Of a stretch of DNA of 64,000 nucleotides, positions 7,652 to 15,550 are shown in pieces. Source of the DNA: Devosia submarina (GTDB lineage Bacteria; Pseudomonadota; Alphaproteobacteria; Rhizobiales; Devosiaceae); the NCBI RefSeq assembly GCF_003056345.1, contig NZ_PYWB01000013.1, positions 28,844 to 92,843 of the forward strand, read 5' to 3'. A model generated the notes under the pieces. It saw nothing but the letters and a program-made list of their open reading frames with translations. It was not told the origin of the DNA and made no database searches. Position numbers and translations under genes: made by a program. How positions within the stretch are numbered: position 1 is the first letter of the stretch; each line of letters begins with the position of its first letter.

Positions 7652-8353
7652 ATGCAAATCCATGGATTTCCGATGCCCTACGACCAACACACACTCGACC
7701 AGCTCAAGCGCCTGGACAAGGTACTGACCAACATCGACGACCTGCGCCGCCAGTTCGCACAGGTGGGTTGCGATGTCGAAAAGCTGCGTGTCGATATCCT
7801 CGACAACCCGACGCCTGCACCGACGCTGATCGCTGAAGCCAACAAAGCTGCCAACCCGCCCATGGACACGTCCCGCCTTGCTGTCGAAGGTTGGGAAGTC
7901 AGCTATGAGCCTCGTGACGGCAAGTTCGAGCGGCCTGCAGGCTTCCACATCAACTTCAGTGTTGCCGGGTATCTGGCGCCAGCGCCGGCAACACCTTCGA
8001 TCGATCCTTCGGTAAATATGGATCAGGTTGCCGCTGATGTGGCTGCGGAGATCTACCAGACGGTCCAGAGCACCACTCCGACGGGCAAGCGCCGCGGCAG
8101 CCCGCAGGTTATCATCGCAGAGGCTTTGCGCAAAGCCGCCATCAAACATGCCCGGCAGGTGAGGTTCAGCTGCGGGCAGGGCGACCACCTGGAGGCCATC
8201 CATGCAGCCCTTGCCGATCAGCCTTCGCTGCAAATCAATCCCGATCTGATTGCCGCCGTAAGAGAACGCATCTTGTTCGCCGCTTTCGGAAGCCGGCATC
8301 GTGAGCCCCTCGCGTCGCATCGGCGTCCCGCCCGCCAAGCCAGTTGCTCCTGA
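7652..8353 (+). CDS. Unknown accessory protein, 233 residues
   Basis: I do not recognise it. Residues 8-50 form a coiled-coil-like helix (YDQHTLDQLKRLDKVLTNIDDLRRQFAQVGCDVEKLRVDIL). The middle holds a possible beta-rich stretch (WEVSYEPRDGKFERPAGFHINFSVAGYL), and residues about 130-215 are helical and Ala-rich. No membrane segment. Two ATG codons (7652 and 7673) are possible starts and neither has a strong ribosome binding site. The last 20 residues are Arg/Ser/His-rich and overlap the start of a possible gene at 8301, so the true C-terminus may be affected by a sequence change there. Confidence 0.5.
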   Translation: MQIHGFPMPYDQHTLDQLKRLDKVLTNIDDLRRQFAQVGCDVEKLRVDILDNPTPAPTLIAEANKAANPPMDTSRLAVEGWEVSYEPRDGKFERPAGFHINFSVAGYLAPAPATPSIDPSVNMDQVAADVAAEIYQTVQSTTPTGKRRGSPQVIIAEALRKAAIKHARQVRFSCGQGDHLEAIHAALADQPSLQINPDLIAAVRERILFAAFGSRHREPLASHRRPARQASCS

Positions 8354-8575
8354 ATTCCCGCCTGACTCAGTCGTTCACTTCCTGGCCCTTGCTCGCATGG
8401 CGCAGCGAACATTGCTCAAACAGGATCACCTCGTGGGCGGTCAGCACGACGGAGAAGCGAGCCCTGCTGCGGCTGTGAAATTGAGGCCGCGATGGCTATG
8501 ATCGCTGAAGCCAAGGCTAAAGCTGAAGCCGCCGACATGGGCGTGCTGGGGGACTTTGCTGATGAACGCACCTGA
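8301..8575 (+). pseudogene. Possible frameshifted or overlapping small genes
   Basis: Frame one: GTG at 8301 to a stop at 8501 (66 residues, with MAQRTLLKQDHLVGGQHDGEAS inside). Frame two: ATG at 8492 to a stop at 8575 (27 residues, MAMIAEAKAKAEAADMGVLGDFADERT). The second frame remains open upstream through CCGCEIEA, so one gene with a frameshift near 8460 is possible. The second frame overlaps the start of the HTH gene at 8562. Two overlapping short genes or no gene are alternatives. Confidence 0.3.
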
Positions 8576-8876
8576 AATCATCCGGGCAATCACCTGGGCT
8601 GCCGATACCGATCCTGCGCTCAAGCAAGAGGTGGAAGATGCCATCCGCCGCCTGGCTGGCAGGAACCGTCCGGTCTACAATTCGATCGAAGTCCACCACA
8701 GGCTTGAAGCCTTCATTACAAAGCACGGCAGCGCGAATAAGGCAGCAGTCGCGTTGGGCATCAGCAAGTCATTTCTCCACGACATGCGGCATGCCAAACG
8801 GCCCTATACCGACGATCTCCTGACCGCCTTGGGGATGGAGCGGGTCCGAACCAAGGATCTTTTTTCGGTCCTATAG
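8562..8876 (+). CDS. Helix-turn-helix protein, phage-repressor-like
   Basis: 104 residues, start ATG at 8562 with GGGGGA about six bases upstream. The N-terminal half is acidic and helical (APEIIRAITWAADTDPALKQEVEDAIRRLAG). Residues about 50-95 (LEAFITKHGSANKAAVALGISKSFLHDMRHAKRPYTDDLLTALGMERV) have the form of a Cro/CI-like helix-turn-helix, with SANKAAVALGISKSFLHDM as the two helices. The closing TALGMERV is common in small phage and plasmid HTH proteins. A regulatory role is inferred; the target is unknown. Confidence 0.6.
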   Translation: MNAPEIIRAITWAADTDPALKQEVEDAIRRLAGRNRPVYNSIEVHHRLEAFITKHGSANKAAVALGISKSFLHDMRHAKRPYTDDLLTALGMERVRTKDLFSVL

Positions 8877-8930
8877 TTCCTTGCTAGCTCATCCGGCAGT
8901 GTGACGAACAGGCACCTGGAGACCTGTCCA

Positions 8931-9362
8931 ATGAACGTTTTGAAAGCACTCGCCCGCCTTTTTTCGCGTCCTGAATTAATGCTGTTGCCTGCTGCGCCCG
9001 CTCCGGAGCAGCAGAAGGTTGTCAGCATCGATCCCCGCATTGCGACGATCAAAAACGTAGCTTCCATGCGCTTGAACTGGAAGAAGGTACATGACCTCGA
9101 TTGCACCGGCTTGAGCCCGGTCCGCCGCGAATGGTTGCAGCTGCTGGATGTGGACATGCTGTTCCTCGTCAATCGTGCCAGCTACAGCCAGCTTCGGGCA
9201 CATTTGTCCGGACGCAAAACGATCCGTGGCCTGCTGGCAGCCGATGCAGATTCCGTCGCTGCATACAAAGAGGCTCTGCGTCCCGAGGCTTCTCTGTTCA
9301 ATGTCGAGGGCCGCGGCGGTGGCGGTGGGCCAAAGCGGTCGATGGGCGGCATGAAGATTTAG
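8931..9362 (+). CDS. Unknown protein with TIRGLLA motif, paralogue of 6832-7350
   Basis: 143 residues, start ATG at 8931, nine bases after GGAGA. Residues 61-116 (LSPVRREWLQLLDVDMLFLVNRASYSQLRAHLSGRKTIRGLLAADADSVAAYKEAL) align with residues 89-146 of the protein at 6832-7350. Shared positions include LSP, W-L, the G-(R/H)-TIRGLLA line and SV-AY. Unlike that protein it has no membrane segment, and it ends in a Gly-rich basic tail (GRGGGGGPKRSMGG). Ten bases separate it from the metallophosphoesterase gene, so they are probably co-transcribed. Family and function unknown. Confidence 0.6.
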   Translation: MNVLKALARLFSRPELMLLPAAPAPEQQKVVSIDPRIATIKNVASMRLNWKKVHDLDCTGLSPVRREWLQLLDVDMLFLVNRASYSQLRAHLSGRKTIRGLLAADADSVAAYKEALRPEASLFNVEGRGGGGGPKRSMGGMKI

Positions 9363-9372
9363 GAGCCGGACC

Positions 9373-9969
9373 ATGCTGATCCCAAAATTTACCTTCGCAT
9401 CCGCCGCCAGCGTATTTTTCACCGGCGACACCCATTTTGGCCATGGCTCCCAAGCCAAGCGCAGGGGTTACGACGATCTCGACGAGCACGACAACCTGCT
9501 CATCCACAACTGGAATCGCGAAGTGCCGGCGAACGGTGTCGTATTCCATGTCGGTGATTTTGCCTGGAAGACAGTGCCCCAGGAGCGACTGGAAAAGATC
9601 TTCAGGCGCCTCAATGGCAAGAAGTACCTTGTCCTTGGTAACCACGACAATAAGGCCGTGGCCGATCTGCCGTGGGCCGGTGTCGATCACCGCATGATTG
9701 TGCAGGTCGGCAGCGGAGAGGACCAGCACGAATTCCTGCTTGATCACTATGGCGGTAGGGTTTGGTACAATTCCCACAATGGCGTCAGGCAATTGTACGG
9801 CCACAGCCACAACGAACTGCCGTCAACCACCGCTGCGTGTGATGTAGGCGTCGACGGATGGATGCTGCAGCCGATCACCATCGCCGATGTCCTGGCCGTT
9901 CAGCGGGAGGCAAAGATCACCATGCGCGAGGTGCAGGACCTTGTGCCAGGTGGACCGAGGAACGGATGA
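9373..9969 (+). CDS. Metallophosphoesterase (calcineurin-like)
   Basis: 198 residues with the two-metal phosphoesterase motif set in order: DTHFGH (Asp19, His21), GD (Asp62), GNHD (Asn90, His91), DHYGG (His125) and GHSH (His144, His146). This short form without extra domains is frequent in phages and plasmids, where the substrate is usually unknown; a nucleic-acid or cyclic-nucleotide phosphodiesterase is possible. The start ATG at 9373 follows AGGAG by seven bases. It is the last gene of the accessory segment before tRNA-Arg and probably shares a transcript with the TIRGLLA protein before it. Confidence 0.8.
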   Translation: MLIPKFTFASAASVFFTGDTHFGHGSQAKRRGYDDLDEHDNLLIHNWNREVPANGVVFHVGDFAWKTVPQERLEKIFRRLNGKKYLVLGNHDNKAVADLPWAGVDHRMIVQVGSGEDQHEFLLDHYGGRVWYNSHNGVRQLYGHSHNELPSTTAACDVGVDGWMLQPITIADVLAVQREAKITMREVQDLVPGGPRNG

Positions 9970-10008
9970 CCTTTCCCCCCATCATTTTGCTCCACTTCCC
10001 CACGAACT

Positions 10009-10045
10009 TCCCCAAAGCAATGGTGATCTTTGTGGGGAAGTTTTG
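10009..10045 (+). terminator. Probable terminator
   Basis: AACTTCCCC-AAAG and CTTTGTGGGGAAGTT pair with two bulged bases across a short loop and are followed by TT. It lies about 40 bases after the metallophosphoesterase stop codon. Confidence 0.45.
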
Positions 10046-10166
10046 ATAGATTGTGGGGGTGAAGGATTGGAGGATGATTCCTTAATCGGCGTCCCAGTTG
10101 CGCCCCAGTTGTCCGGCGCCCCAGCGGCTTTAGGGAAGGATTGTATAGGAAAACCTAGGGGCCCGC

Positions 10167-10243
10167 TGGTGATCTCGACGGGATTCGAACCCATGACCCC
10201 CGGATTAGGAATCCGGTGCTCTATCCAGCTGAGCTACGAGACC
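10167..10243 (-). tRNA. tRNA-Arg (anticodon CCU)
   Basis: Reading from 10243 to 10167 gives a full cloverleaf. GGTCTCG pairs with CGAGATC in the acceptor stem, AGCTCAGCTGGATAGAGC forms the D region, and CCGGATTCCTAATCCGG is the anticodon arm with CCT. The T arm carries GGTTCGAATCC. The discriminator is A and CCA is encoded (10167-10169). The 3' end faces the accessory segment on its left, the usual side for integrated elements. Confidence 0.93.
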
Positions 10244-10358
10244 ACGGCGCAAGGAAATACCAGCTAGAACCAAACGTTACAAGTTGGTCGCGCCTGCAAG
10301 GCTGCCCTCCACCGTCTGGGGCACAAAAGCGTTCAGCAATTTTGCCCCAATCGCGTAT

Positions 10359-11198
10359 ATGATGGGCAAACGCTTTCCGGGGCCTTCCTTGCTCAAGACC
10401 AGCCTTGCCTATCTGCTTACCCTTGCGGCCCTTTCGGCAAGTTCTGCTTCGGCCATGGCCTGCGCGCAATTGCGCACGGTTGAGGGCGGCGTCGTGGCCG
10501 AGGTGACCGATGGCGACACGCTGGTCCTGGATGATGGCCAGGTGGTCCGGTTGATCGGAACCCAGGCCCCAAAGCTGCCCCTGGGACGGGAAAACTATCC
10601 CACCTGGCCGCTGGCGCCCGAGGCCAAAGCGGCGCTTGGGGAGCTTGCTGGGGGCAAAGAGGTGCTTTTGGGTTACGGCGGCGAGGAAATCGACCGCTAT
10701 GGCCGGCACGTTGCGCATGTGTTCGTCGCCACTGCCGAAGGCTCCCTTTGGGTGCAGCAGGCCATGATCGGCAAGGGTTTGGCGCGGGTTTACTCCTTTC
10801 CCGACAACCGCGCCTGCCTTGATTTGCTGCTGGCTGCGGAAGGGGAGGCGCGCCGCGCCGGGCTTGGAATTTGGCGCGATCCCTATTACAGCGTTCGCCA
10901 AGCCGATGCGCCGGGTGACCTCCTCGCCCGCGCCGGTCATTATGAGCTTGTGGAAGGGCGGGTCCTTCTCGCCGACAAGAGCGGCGGGCGGGTTTATCTC
11001 AACTTTGGCAAGTACTGGAAAGAAGACTTCACGGTGGTCATTGAGGCTCCGGCCCTGCGGCTTTTTGCAGGGGACGAGTTTGATCCGCTGGCGCTGGACG
11101 GCGCACTGATTCGTGTTCGTGGATGGGTGGACAACCGGGATGGTCCGCGCATCGAGGTGACCCATCCCGAGCAGATCGAGGTTCTGGCAGAACGATGA
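10359..11198 (+). CDS. Exported thermonuclease-family (SNase-like) protein
   Basis: About 279 residues. The start is one of two adjacent ATGs at 10359 and 10362, which give a good signal peptide (KRFPGPSLLKTSLAYLLTLAALSASSASA). The nuclease fold follows: VTDGDTLVLDDGQVVRLIGTQAPK (calcium-site Asp and first catalytic Arg), then EEIDRYGRHVAHVF (catalytic Glu and Arg), and a terminal LLLAAEGEARRAGLGIW helix. Roughly 90 further residues form an additional beta-rich tail. Expected to act in the periplasm on DNA or RNA. Its stop overlaps the ATG of the M48 protease gene (ATGA), so the two are translationally coupled. Confidence 0.8.
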   Translation: MMGKRFPGPSLLKTSLAYLLTLAALSASSASAMACAQLRTVEGGVVAEVTDGDTLVLDDGQVVRLIGTQAPKLPLGRENYPTWPLAPEAKAALGELAGGKEVLLGYGGEEIDRYGRHVAHVFVATAEGSLWVQQAMIGKGLARVYSFPDNRACLDLLLAAEGEARRAGLGIWRDPYYSVRQADAPGDLLARAGHYELVEGRVLLADKSGGRVYLNFGKYWKEDFTVVIEAPALRLFAGDEFDPLALDGALIRVRGWVDNRDGPRIEVTHPEQIEVLAER

Positions 11199-12676
11199 GC
11201 GGCAAGTCGGATATCGCAAGGCTTATGCGACATGGGCTGCTGGCTGTTTCGCTGCTCGCGCTGTCGGCCTGCACGACGCTTTCCAATTCCAACATCGCCG
11301 TGAGCCGGACGGGTGACAATCCGGCCCCCACCGTTGTGCCCGCCGGCACCGATCCCGATGACGAGGTGATCGGCCGCCGCGAGCATCCGCGCATCATTGC
11401 CGCCTATGGCGGGGTTTATTCCGATCGTCCGGCCGAGATCATGGTTGCGCGCATTGTGGGGCGGCTCCTGGCTGCGGCCAACCAGCCCAATGCGCAGTTC
11501 CAGGTCACCATTCTGGATACATCCGAGGTCAATGCCTTTGCCCTGCCGGGCGGCTATATCTATGTGACGCGCGGCATCCTGGCGCTGGCATCCGACACGA
11601 GCGAGCTGGCCGCTGTCCTGGCGCACGAAATTGCCCACGTCACCCTGCGCCATGCCCGCGCCCGCACGGATCGCACCCGCACCACGCAGATCGTTGATCG
11701 CGTGATCACGGGTGTTTTTGGCGGTGACACTTCCACCGATGCTGCTGCCAACCGCACGCGTCAATCCATGGCGGCCTTCGGGCAGGCACAGGAACTGGAG
11801 GCCGATCGCGAAGGCATCGAATATGCGGGAAAGGCCGGCTACGATCCCCAGGCAGCTGCGCGGTTCCTGGGAGTGATGAGCCGCTTTGCCTCTTTCTCGG
11901 CAGGCGCCGGCAATGGGGATGACGGGTTCCTCTCCTCCCATCCTTCAACGCCCGCTCGCATCCAGAAGGCGGTCGACACAGCCACGACCATGTTTGGCCA
12001 ATCGGGCGCTGGCGAAACCGATCGCGCCGGCTATCTGGCCTCCATTGCTGGCCTCACCTTTGGCGACAGCCCCGCGCAAGGCTCCATTATCGGGCAGCGC
12101 TTTGTCCATCCTGCGTCCAAATTCACCTTCACCGTGCCACAGGGCTATGTGCTGCAAAATGGGCAAAGCGCCGTCGTGGGCGTGGCGGGCGATGGGGAAG
12201 CGGTGCGCTTTGACAGTGCTGATGTGCAGCCCGACCTGGCCCTCACCGACTACCTCAAATCAGGCTGGATTGCGGGCCTCAAGACCGAAACGGTTACCAG
12301 CCAAAGCTATAATGGCATCGACATGGCCTCGGGCCTCGCGCAGACCGATCAATGGTTCTTCCGCGTGTCCGTGATGCGGCTCGATGGGCAGGTTTATCGC
12401 TTCATCTTTGCCGCCAAGGCCGACAGCCCGCGCTTTGCCCAGGGCGCCGAAGCAACGCTCCGAAGCTTCCGCCGCACGGAGCCGGCCGACCTCACCCAGG
12501 TCAGCAAGGTGTCGATCAAGATCGTCACCGCCAAGCCGGGCGAAAGTGCCGATAGCCTTGCCCGTCAGATGCAGGGGCTCAATCGCGGCACGGAGCTCTT
12601 TTACATCATCAACAATCTTTACCCCGGCGACCCCGTAGTGCCAGGCGAGCGCTACAAGATCGTGGCCCTGCAATAG
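11195..12676 (+). CDS. M48-family zinc metalloprotease lipoprotein
   Basis: 493 residues. The signal peptide ends in LLALSAC, a lipobox with lipid-bearing Cys26, so it is anchored to a membrane facing the periplasm. HEIAH (from about residue 144) and the downstream LEADREG glutamate form the M48 zinc site. This is the BepA/YfgC-type group that checks outer-membrane protein assembly. After a middle domain of unknown role, the last 50 residues (VTAKPGESADSLARQM... LYPGDPVVPGERYKIV) resemble a LysM-like peptidoglycan-binding module. The ATGA overlap with the thermonuclease gene fixes the start. Confidence 0.87.
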   Translation: MSGKSDIARLMRHGLLAVSLLALSACTTLSNSNIAVSRTGDNPAPTVVPAGTDPDDEVIGRREHPRIIAAYGGVYSDRPAEIMVARIVGRLLAAANQPNAQFQVTILDTSEVNAFALPGGYIYVTRGILALASDTSELAAVLAHEIAHVTLRHARARTDRTRTTQIVDRVITGVFGGDTSTDAAANRTRQSMAAFGQAQELEADREGIEYAGKAGYDPQAAARFLGVMSRFASFSAGAGNGDDGFLSSHPSTPARIQKAVDTATTMFGQSGAGETDRAGYLASIAGLTFGDSPAQGSIIGQRFVHPASKFTFTVPQGYVLQNGQSAVVGVAGDGEAVRFDSADVQPDLALTDYLKSGWIAGLKTETVTSQSYNGIDMASGLAQTDQWFFRVSVMRLDGQVYRFIFAAKADSPRFAQGAEATLRSFRRTEPADLTQVSKVSIKIVTAKPGESADSLARQMQGLNRGTELFYIINNLYPGDPVVPGERYKIVALQ

Positions 12677-12679
12677 CCT

Positions 12680-12874
12680 TCAGGACGGGATTTTGCTGGT
12701 CTGCTCGGCAATCACTTCGGCCGTGCCGTTGTCGAACAGCTTGACCACAGCCTCGCCCACCAGGGTGAAGCTCGCAATGGCCAACAGGCAGGTCAGCATG
12801 GCGATGAGGCCATATTCGATGGCGGTTGCCCCGCTTTCGTCATCGATGAATGCCTGGATAAAGGCCATCAACAT
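12680..12874 (-). CDS. Flp-family type IVb pilin
   Basis: 64 residues. The pattern DDESGATAIEYGLIAMLTCLLAIASFTLVG is characteristic of Flp/Fap pilins: a short leader ending in Gly, then a hydrophobic helix starting ATAIEYGLIA. The pilin is processed by a prepilin peptidase and assembled by a Tad secretion system. No tad, cpa or peptidase gene lies in this window, so it is an isolated pilin. The start is uncertain between two Met codons two residues apart. It converges with the M48 gene, with only three bases between the stop codons. Confidence 0.85.
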   Translation of the reverse strand: MLMAFIQAFIDDESGATAIEYGLIAMLTCLLAIASFTLVGEAVVKLFDNGTAEVIAEQTSKIPS

Positions 12875-12898
12875 GCTCGCCCCCGCGCAGTGCTGTCG

Positions 12899-13297
12899 CT
12901 AGAGCAGATCGCAGAGTGCGGCGATCAATGGCTCATCGGCCGGGGGCATGGGATAGTCGCGCAGCGCCTGGGGCCGCACCCATTTAAGGGCGGTATGCTC
13001 CTTGGGCTGCGGAATGCCCTGCCATTTCCGGCATACATAGAGTGGCATCAACAGGTGAAAATTCTCGTAAGAATGCGAGGCGAATGACACCGGCGCCAGG
13101 CACGCGGTCTTGGTGGAAACCCCCAGCTCTTCTTCGAGCTCACGGATCAGCGCCGCCTCGGGCGATTCACCGGTTTCGAGCTTGCCGCCAGGAAACTCCC
13201 AAAGGCCCGCCAGGTTCTTCCCCTGGGGTCGCTGTGCAATCAACACGCGCCGGTCGGCATCCACCAGGGCGCAGGCAACAACAAGAAGGATATTCAT
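12899..13297 (-). CDS. mutT: MutT-type Nudix hydrolase (8-oxo-dGTP diphosphatase)
   Basis: 132 residues, the usual MutT length. The Nudix box is complete: GGKLETGESPEAALIRELEEELG (about 38-60), with the REXXEE glutamates that bind metal. It removes 8-oxo-dGTP from the nucleotide pool and prevents A:T to C:G transversions; the ADRRVLIAQRPQGKNLAGLWEFPGG start is typical of this subgroup. The ATG at 13297 overlaps the stop of the acetyltransferase gene (ATGA). It is the last gene of the argJ operon, an arrangement common in Hyphomicrobiales. Confidence 0.88.
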   Translation of the reverse strand: MNILLVVACALVDADRRVLIAQRPQGKNLAGLWEFPGGKLETGESPEAALIRELEEELGVSTKTACLAPVSFASHSYENFHLLMPLYVCRKWQGIPQPKEHTALKWVRPQALRDYPMPPADEPLIAALCDLL

Positions 13298-14070
13298 TGG
13301 GGTGCCCGCCGATAATGATATTCGTAGATCTGCTCAAAGCCGAGTGAGCGGTAAAGGCCCAGGGCCACCTTGTTGTTCGCCAAGACCTGGATCGCGGCAT
13401 AGCTCGCGCCCATCTGCGATGTCCAGTTGAGCCCGGCATGCATCACTGCCCGGCCAAAGCCTTCGCCCCGCTTGGCGGGATCGACCACGACATTGAGAAG
13501 CACGGCGCAGTTTTGAGCATTGACGGCCAGCGCCGCGCCGGCCGGCTGGTAGCTATCGTCATAAACAACAATGCCGCACGCCGGAACCGTGATCCGGTCG
13601 AGGATTTGGCCCAGAACATTGCGCGTTTGCGCTGAATAGCCGGCTAGATCGGCTTGCACCTGGCGCCATTCAGGATCGCTTGGCTCGAAATATTTGGTAA
13701 GCGCCGACACCAGCCTTTGCCGCTTGCTCAGCTCCATGCCGAGCACAAGGCTGGGCTCATAAACATCCCAGCCCATCTCGTCGAGCGCTGCCACGATGCC
13801 GGGCCCTGCCAAGGGGGTGACGCGGAACACGGGCCGCAAGTCCCGCGCGCGATAAAGTTCAGCCAAAGCCGTTATGCGCTGCTGGGCACGCCCGTCATCG
13901 GCCGGGTCAAGGCAATGAACGGAATTGGCGCGCTTGGTGTAGCCATGGGCGAACCGAGCCGTCCAGCCGCCATCGGCGGCTTCCTCGAGCGCCGGCCAGG
14001 CCAGCAATGTTGCCTGTTCGATCTCGGCGGGCGAAAGGGCCACCCGCCTATCAGCTCCGGTAGTCGCCAT
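13294..14070 (-). CDS. GNAT-family N-acetyltransferase
   Basis: About 258 residues from the ATG at 14070; a start six codons earlier is possible. The C-terminal half carries a GNAT domain: [29 protein letters not shown] (about 188-216, beta-4 and the acetyl-CoA loop with the R-G-G line), then [24 protein letters not shown]. The N-terminal half looks like a degenerate second GNAT fold, as in other double-domain members. Substrate unknown. It overlaps the end of argJ by about 20 bases and mutT by four, so it sits inside one operon. Confidence 0.8.
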   Translation of the reverse strand: MATTGADRRVALSPAEIEQATLLAWPALEEAADGGWTARFAHGYTKRANSVHCLDPADDGRAQQRITALAELYRARDLRPVFRVTPLAGPGIVAALDEMGWDVYEPSLVLGMELSKRQRLVSALTKYFEPSDPEWRQVQADLAGYSAQTRNVLGQILDRITVPACGIVVYDDSYQPAGAALAVNAQNCAVLLNVVVDPAKRGEGFGRAVMHAGLNWTSQMGASYAAIQVLANNKVALGLYRSLGFEQIYEYHYRRAPQ

Positions 14071-15286
14071 TGATAGTGATATAGCCATGCGTCAGATCGC
14101 AGGTATAAACACTGGCGCTTCCCTCGCCCAATCCCAGGCTCACCGTCAGTTCAAGCTCCTCGCCCTTCATATAAGCCGAGGTCGCGGCCTCGTCATAGCC
14201 CGGCGCCCGCTCGCCATCCTTGGCTACGAGGAGGTCACCAAAGCGGATCGCCAGCCGGTCGCGATCAGCCGGTTCGCCCGCCTTGCCCACAGCCATAACC
14301 ACCCGGCCCCAATTGGCGTCCTCGCCGGCAATCGCCGTTTTCACCAGGGGGGAATCCGCAATCGCCTTGGCGATGCGGAACGCGCTCTGGTCCGACGTCG
14401 CGCCCTCCACATGAACCGAAACCTGCTTGGTCGCGCCTTCACCATCGCGCACCACCTGGATGGCGAGGTCAAACAGAACATCCCGCAGCGCTTCGCCAAA
14501 CACCTGGGCGCGCGGATCGTCGGGCCTGGTCAGCGGCTCGACATTGGCCTTGCCGGTGGCAAAGGCGAGCAGCGTGTCGGAGGTGGATGTATCGCTGTCC
14601 ACCGTGATGGCATTAAAGGTCGTCTGCACATGCTGGGCCAGCAGATCCTGCAGCACAGGTGCCGCCACGGGCATGTCGGTCACAACAAAGCTCAGCATTG
14701 TCGCCATGTCGGGCGCGATCATGCCGCTGCCCTTGGCAATGCCGTTGATCCGCACCTCGACGCCGTCGATCTCGAGAATGGCACCGGACAGCTTGGGGAA
14801 TGTGTCTGTGGTCATGATGGCCTTGGCCGGATCCATCCACGAGCCGGAATCGAGCTTGCCAGCCATGGTATCGAGCACGCCCTCGAACTTGCTGGCATCG
14901 AGCGGCTCCCCGATCACGCCCGTTGAGGCCAAAAAGATTTCCGCCGTGCTGCAGCCCAAAGCCTTGGCCGCATATTGCGCCGTCAGCTCCACGCTCTGCT
15001 TGCCCTTGACCCCGGTAAAAGCATTTGCATTGCCCGAATTGACCACAAGCCCACGCGCCATGCCGCCAGACGGCAAATTAGCCCGGCACCAATCCACGGC
15101 CGCCGAGGAGCATTTGGACTTGGTCAGAACGCCCGCCGCTGTTGTGCCCTCGTCAAAGGCCATCAAGAGCACATCAGTGCGGTTCTTGTACTTGATCCCT
15201 GCTTCCGCTGTTGCAAAGCGCACCCCGGCAATGGCCGGCAGGTCGGGATAGGATTTCGGCGCGAGGGGGGAAACCGGATGGGCCAT
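14051..15286 (-). CDS. argJ: Bifunctional ornithine acetyltransferase / N-acetylglutamate synthase
   Basis: 411 residues from the ATG at 15286, the normal length. The line [17 protein letters not shown] contains the self-cleavage site of ArgJ (KGxxMIxPxMATML): the Thr becomes the nucleophile of the beta chain after autoproteolysis. The enzyme moves acetyl groups from N-acetylornithine to glutamate, recycling acetyl in arginine synthesis. Residues [18 protein letters not shown] and [10 protein letters not shown] are also typical. It heads a run argJ-GNAT-mutT on the minus strand and follows the parvulin gene. Confidence 0.95.
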   Translation of the reverse strand: MAHPVSPLAPKSYPDLPAIAGVRFATAEAGIKYKNRTDVLLMAFDEGTTAAGVLTKSKCSSAAVDWCRANLPSGGMARGLVVNSGNANAFTGVKGKQSVELTAQYAAKALGCSTAEIFLASTGVIGEPLDASKFEGVLDTMAGKLDSGSWMDPAKAIMTTDTFPKLSGAILEIDGVEVRINGIAKGSGMIAPDMATMLSFVVTDMPVAAPVLQDLLAQHVQTTFNAITVDSDTSTSDTLLAFATGKANVEPLTRPDDPRAQVFGEALRDVLFDLAIQVVRDGEGATKQVSVHVEGATSDQSAFRIAKAIADSPLVKTAIAGEDANWGRVVMAVGKAGEPADRDRLAIRFGDLLVAKDGERAPGYDEAATSAYMKGEELELTVSLGLGEGSASVYTCDLTHGYITINGDYRS

Positions 15287-15476
15287 GAGCAAAGCCTTGG
15301 TGGAAAAGCAATCAGTCTCCCCGTGTGCCCCAAACATGGCCTCTTCGCAAGACGGGTGCTCACGAACCCCACCTAACCTTTCCCTGAGGGCGAAGGATTT
15401 TGGGCTCGAAGGCGATACGTTGCCTACCTGGTGAACGATCAGGCCCAATCCGATCACCCCTTGCCTTGCATCCAAT

Positions 15477-15509
15477 AAAAAGCCCCCGGATCAACTCCGA
15501 GGGCCATTC
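15477..15509 (-). terminator. Rho-independent terminator
   Basis: On the minus strand GCCCTCGGA, a five-base loop and TCCGGGGGC (one G-T pair) lead into TTTTTATT. It lies downstream of the parvulin gene and separates it from argJ. Confidence 0.8.
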
Positions 15510-15550
15510 CAATCAGGGGAAGCGAGCGTTCTCACACGCGCTGATCCATC

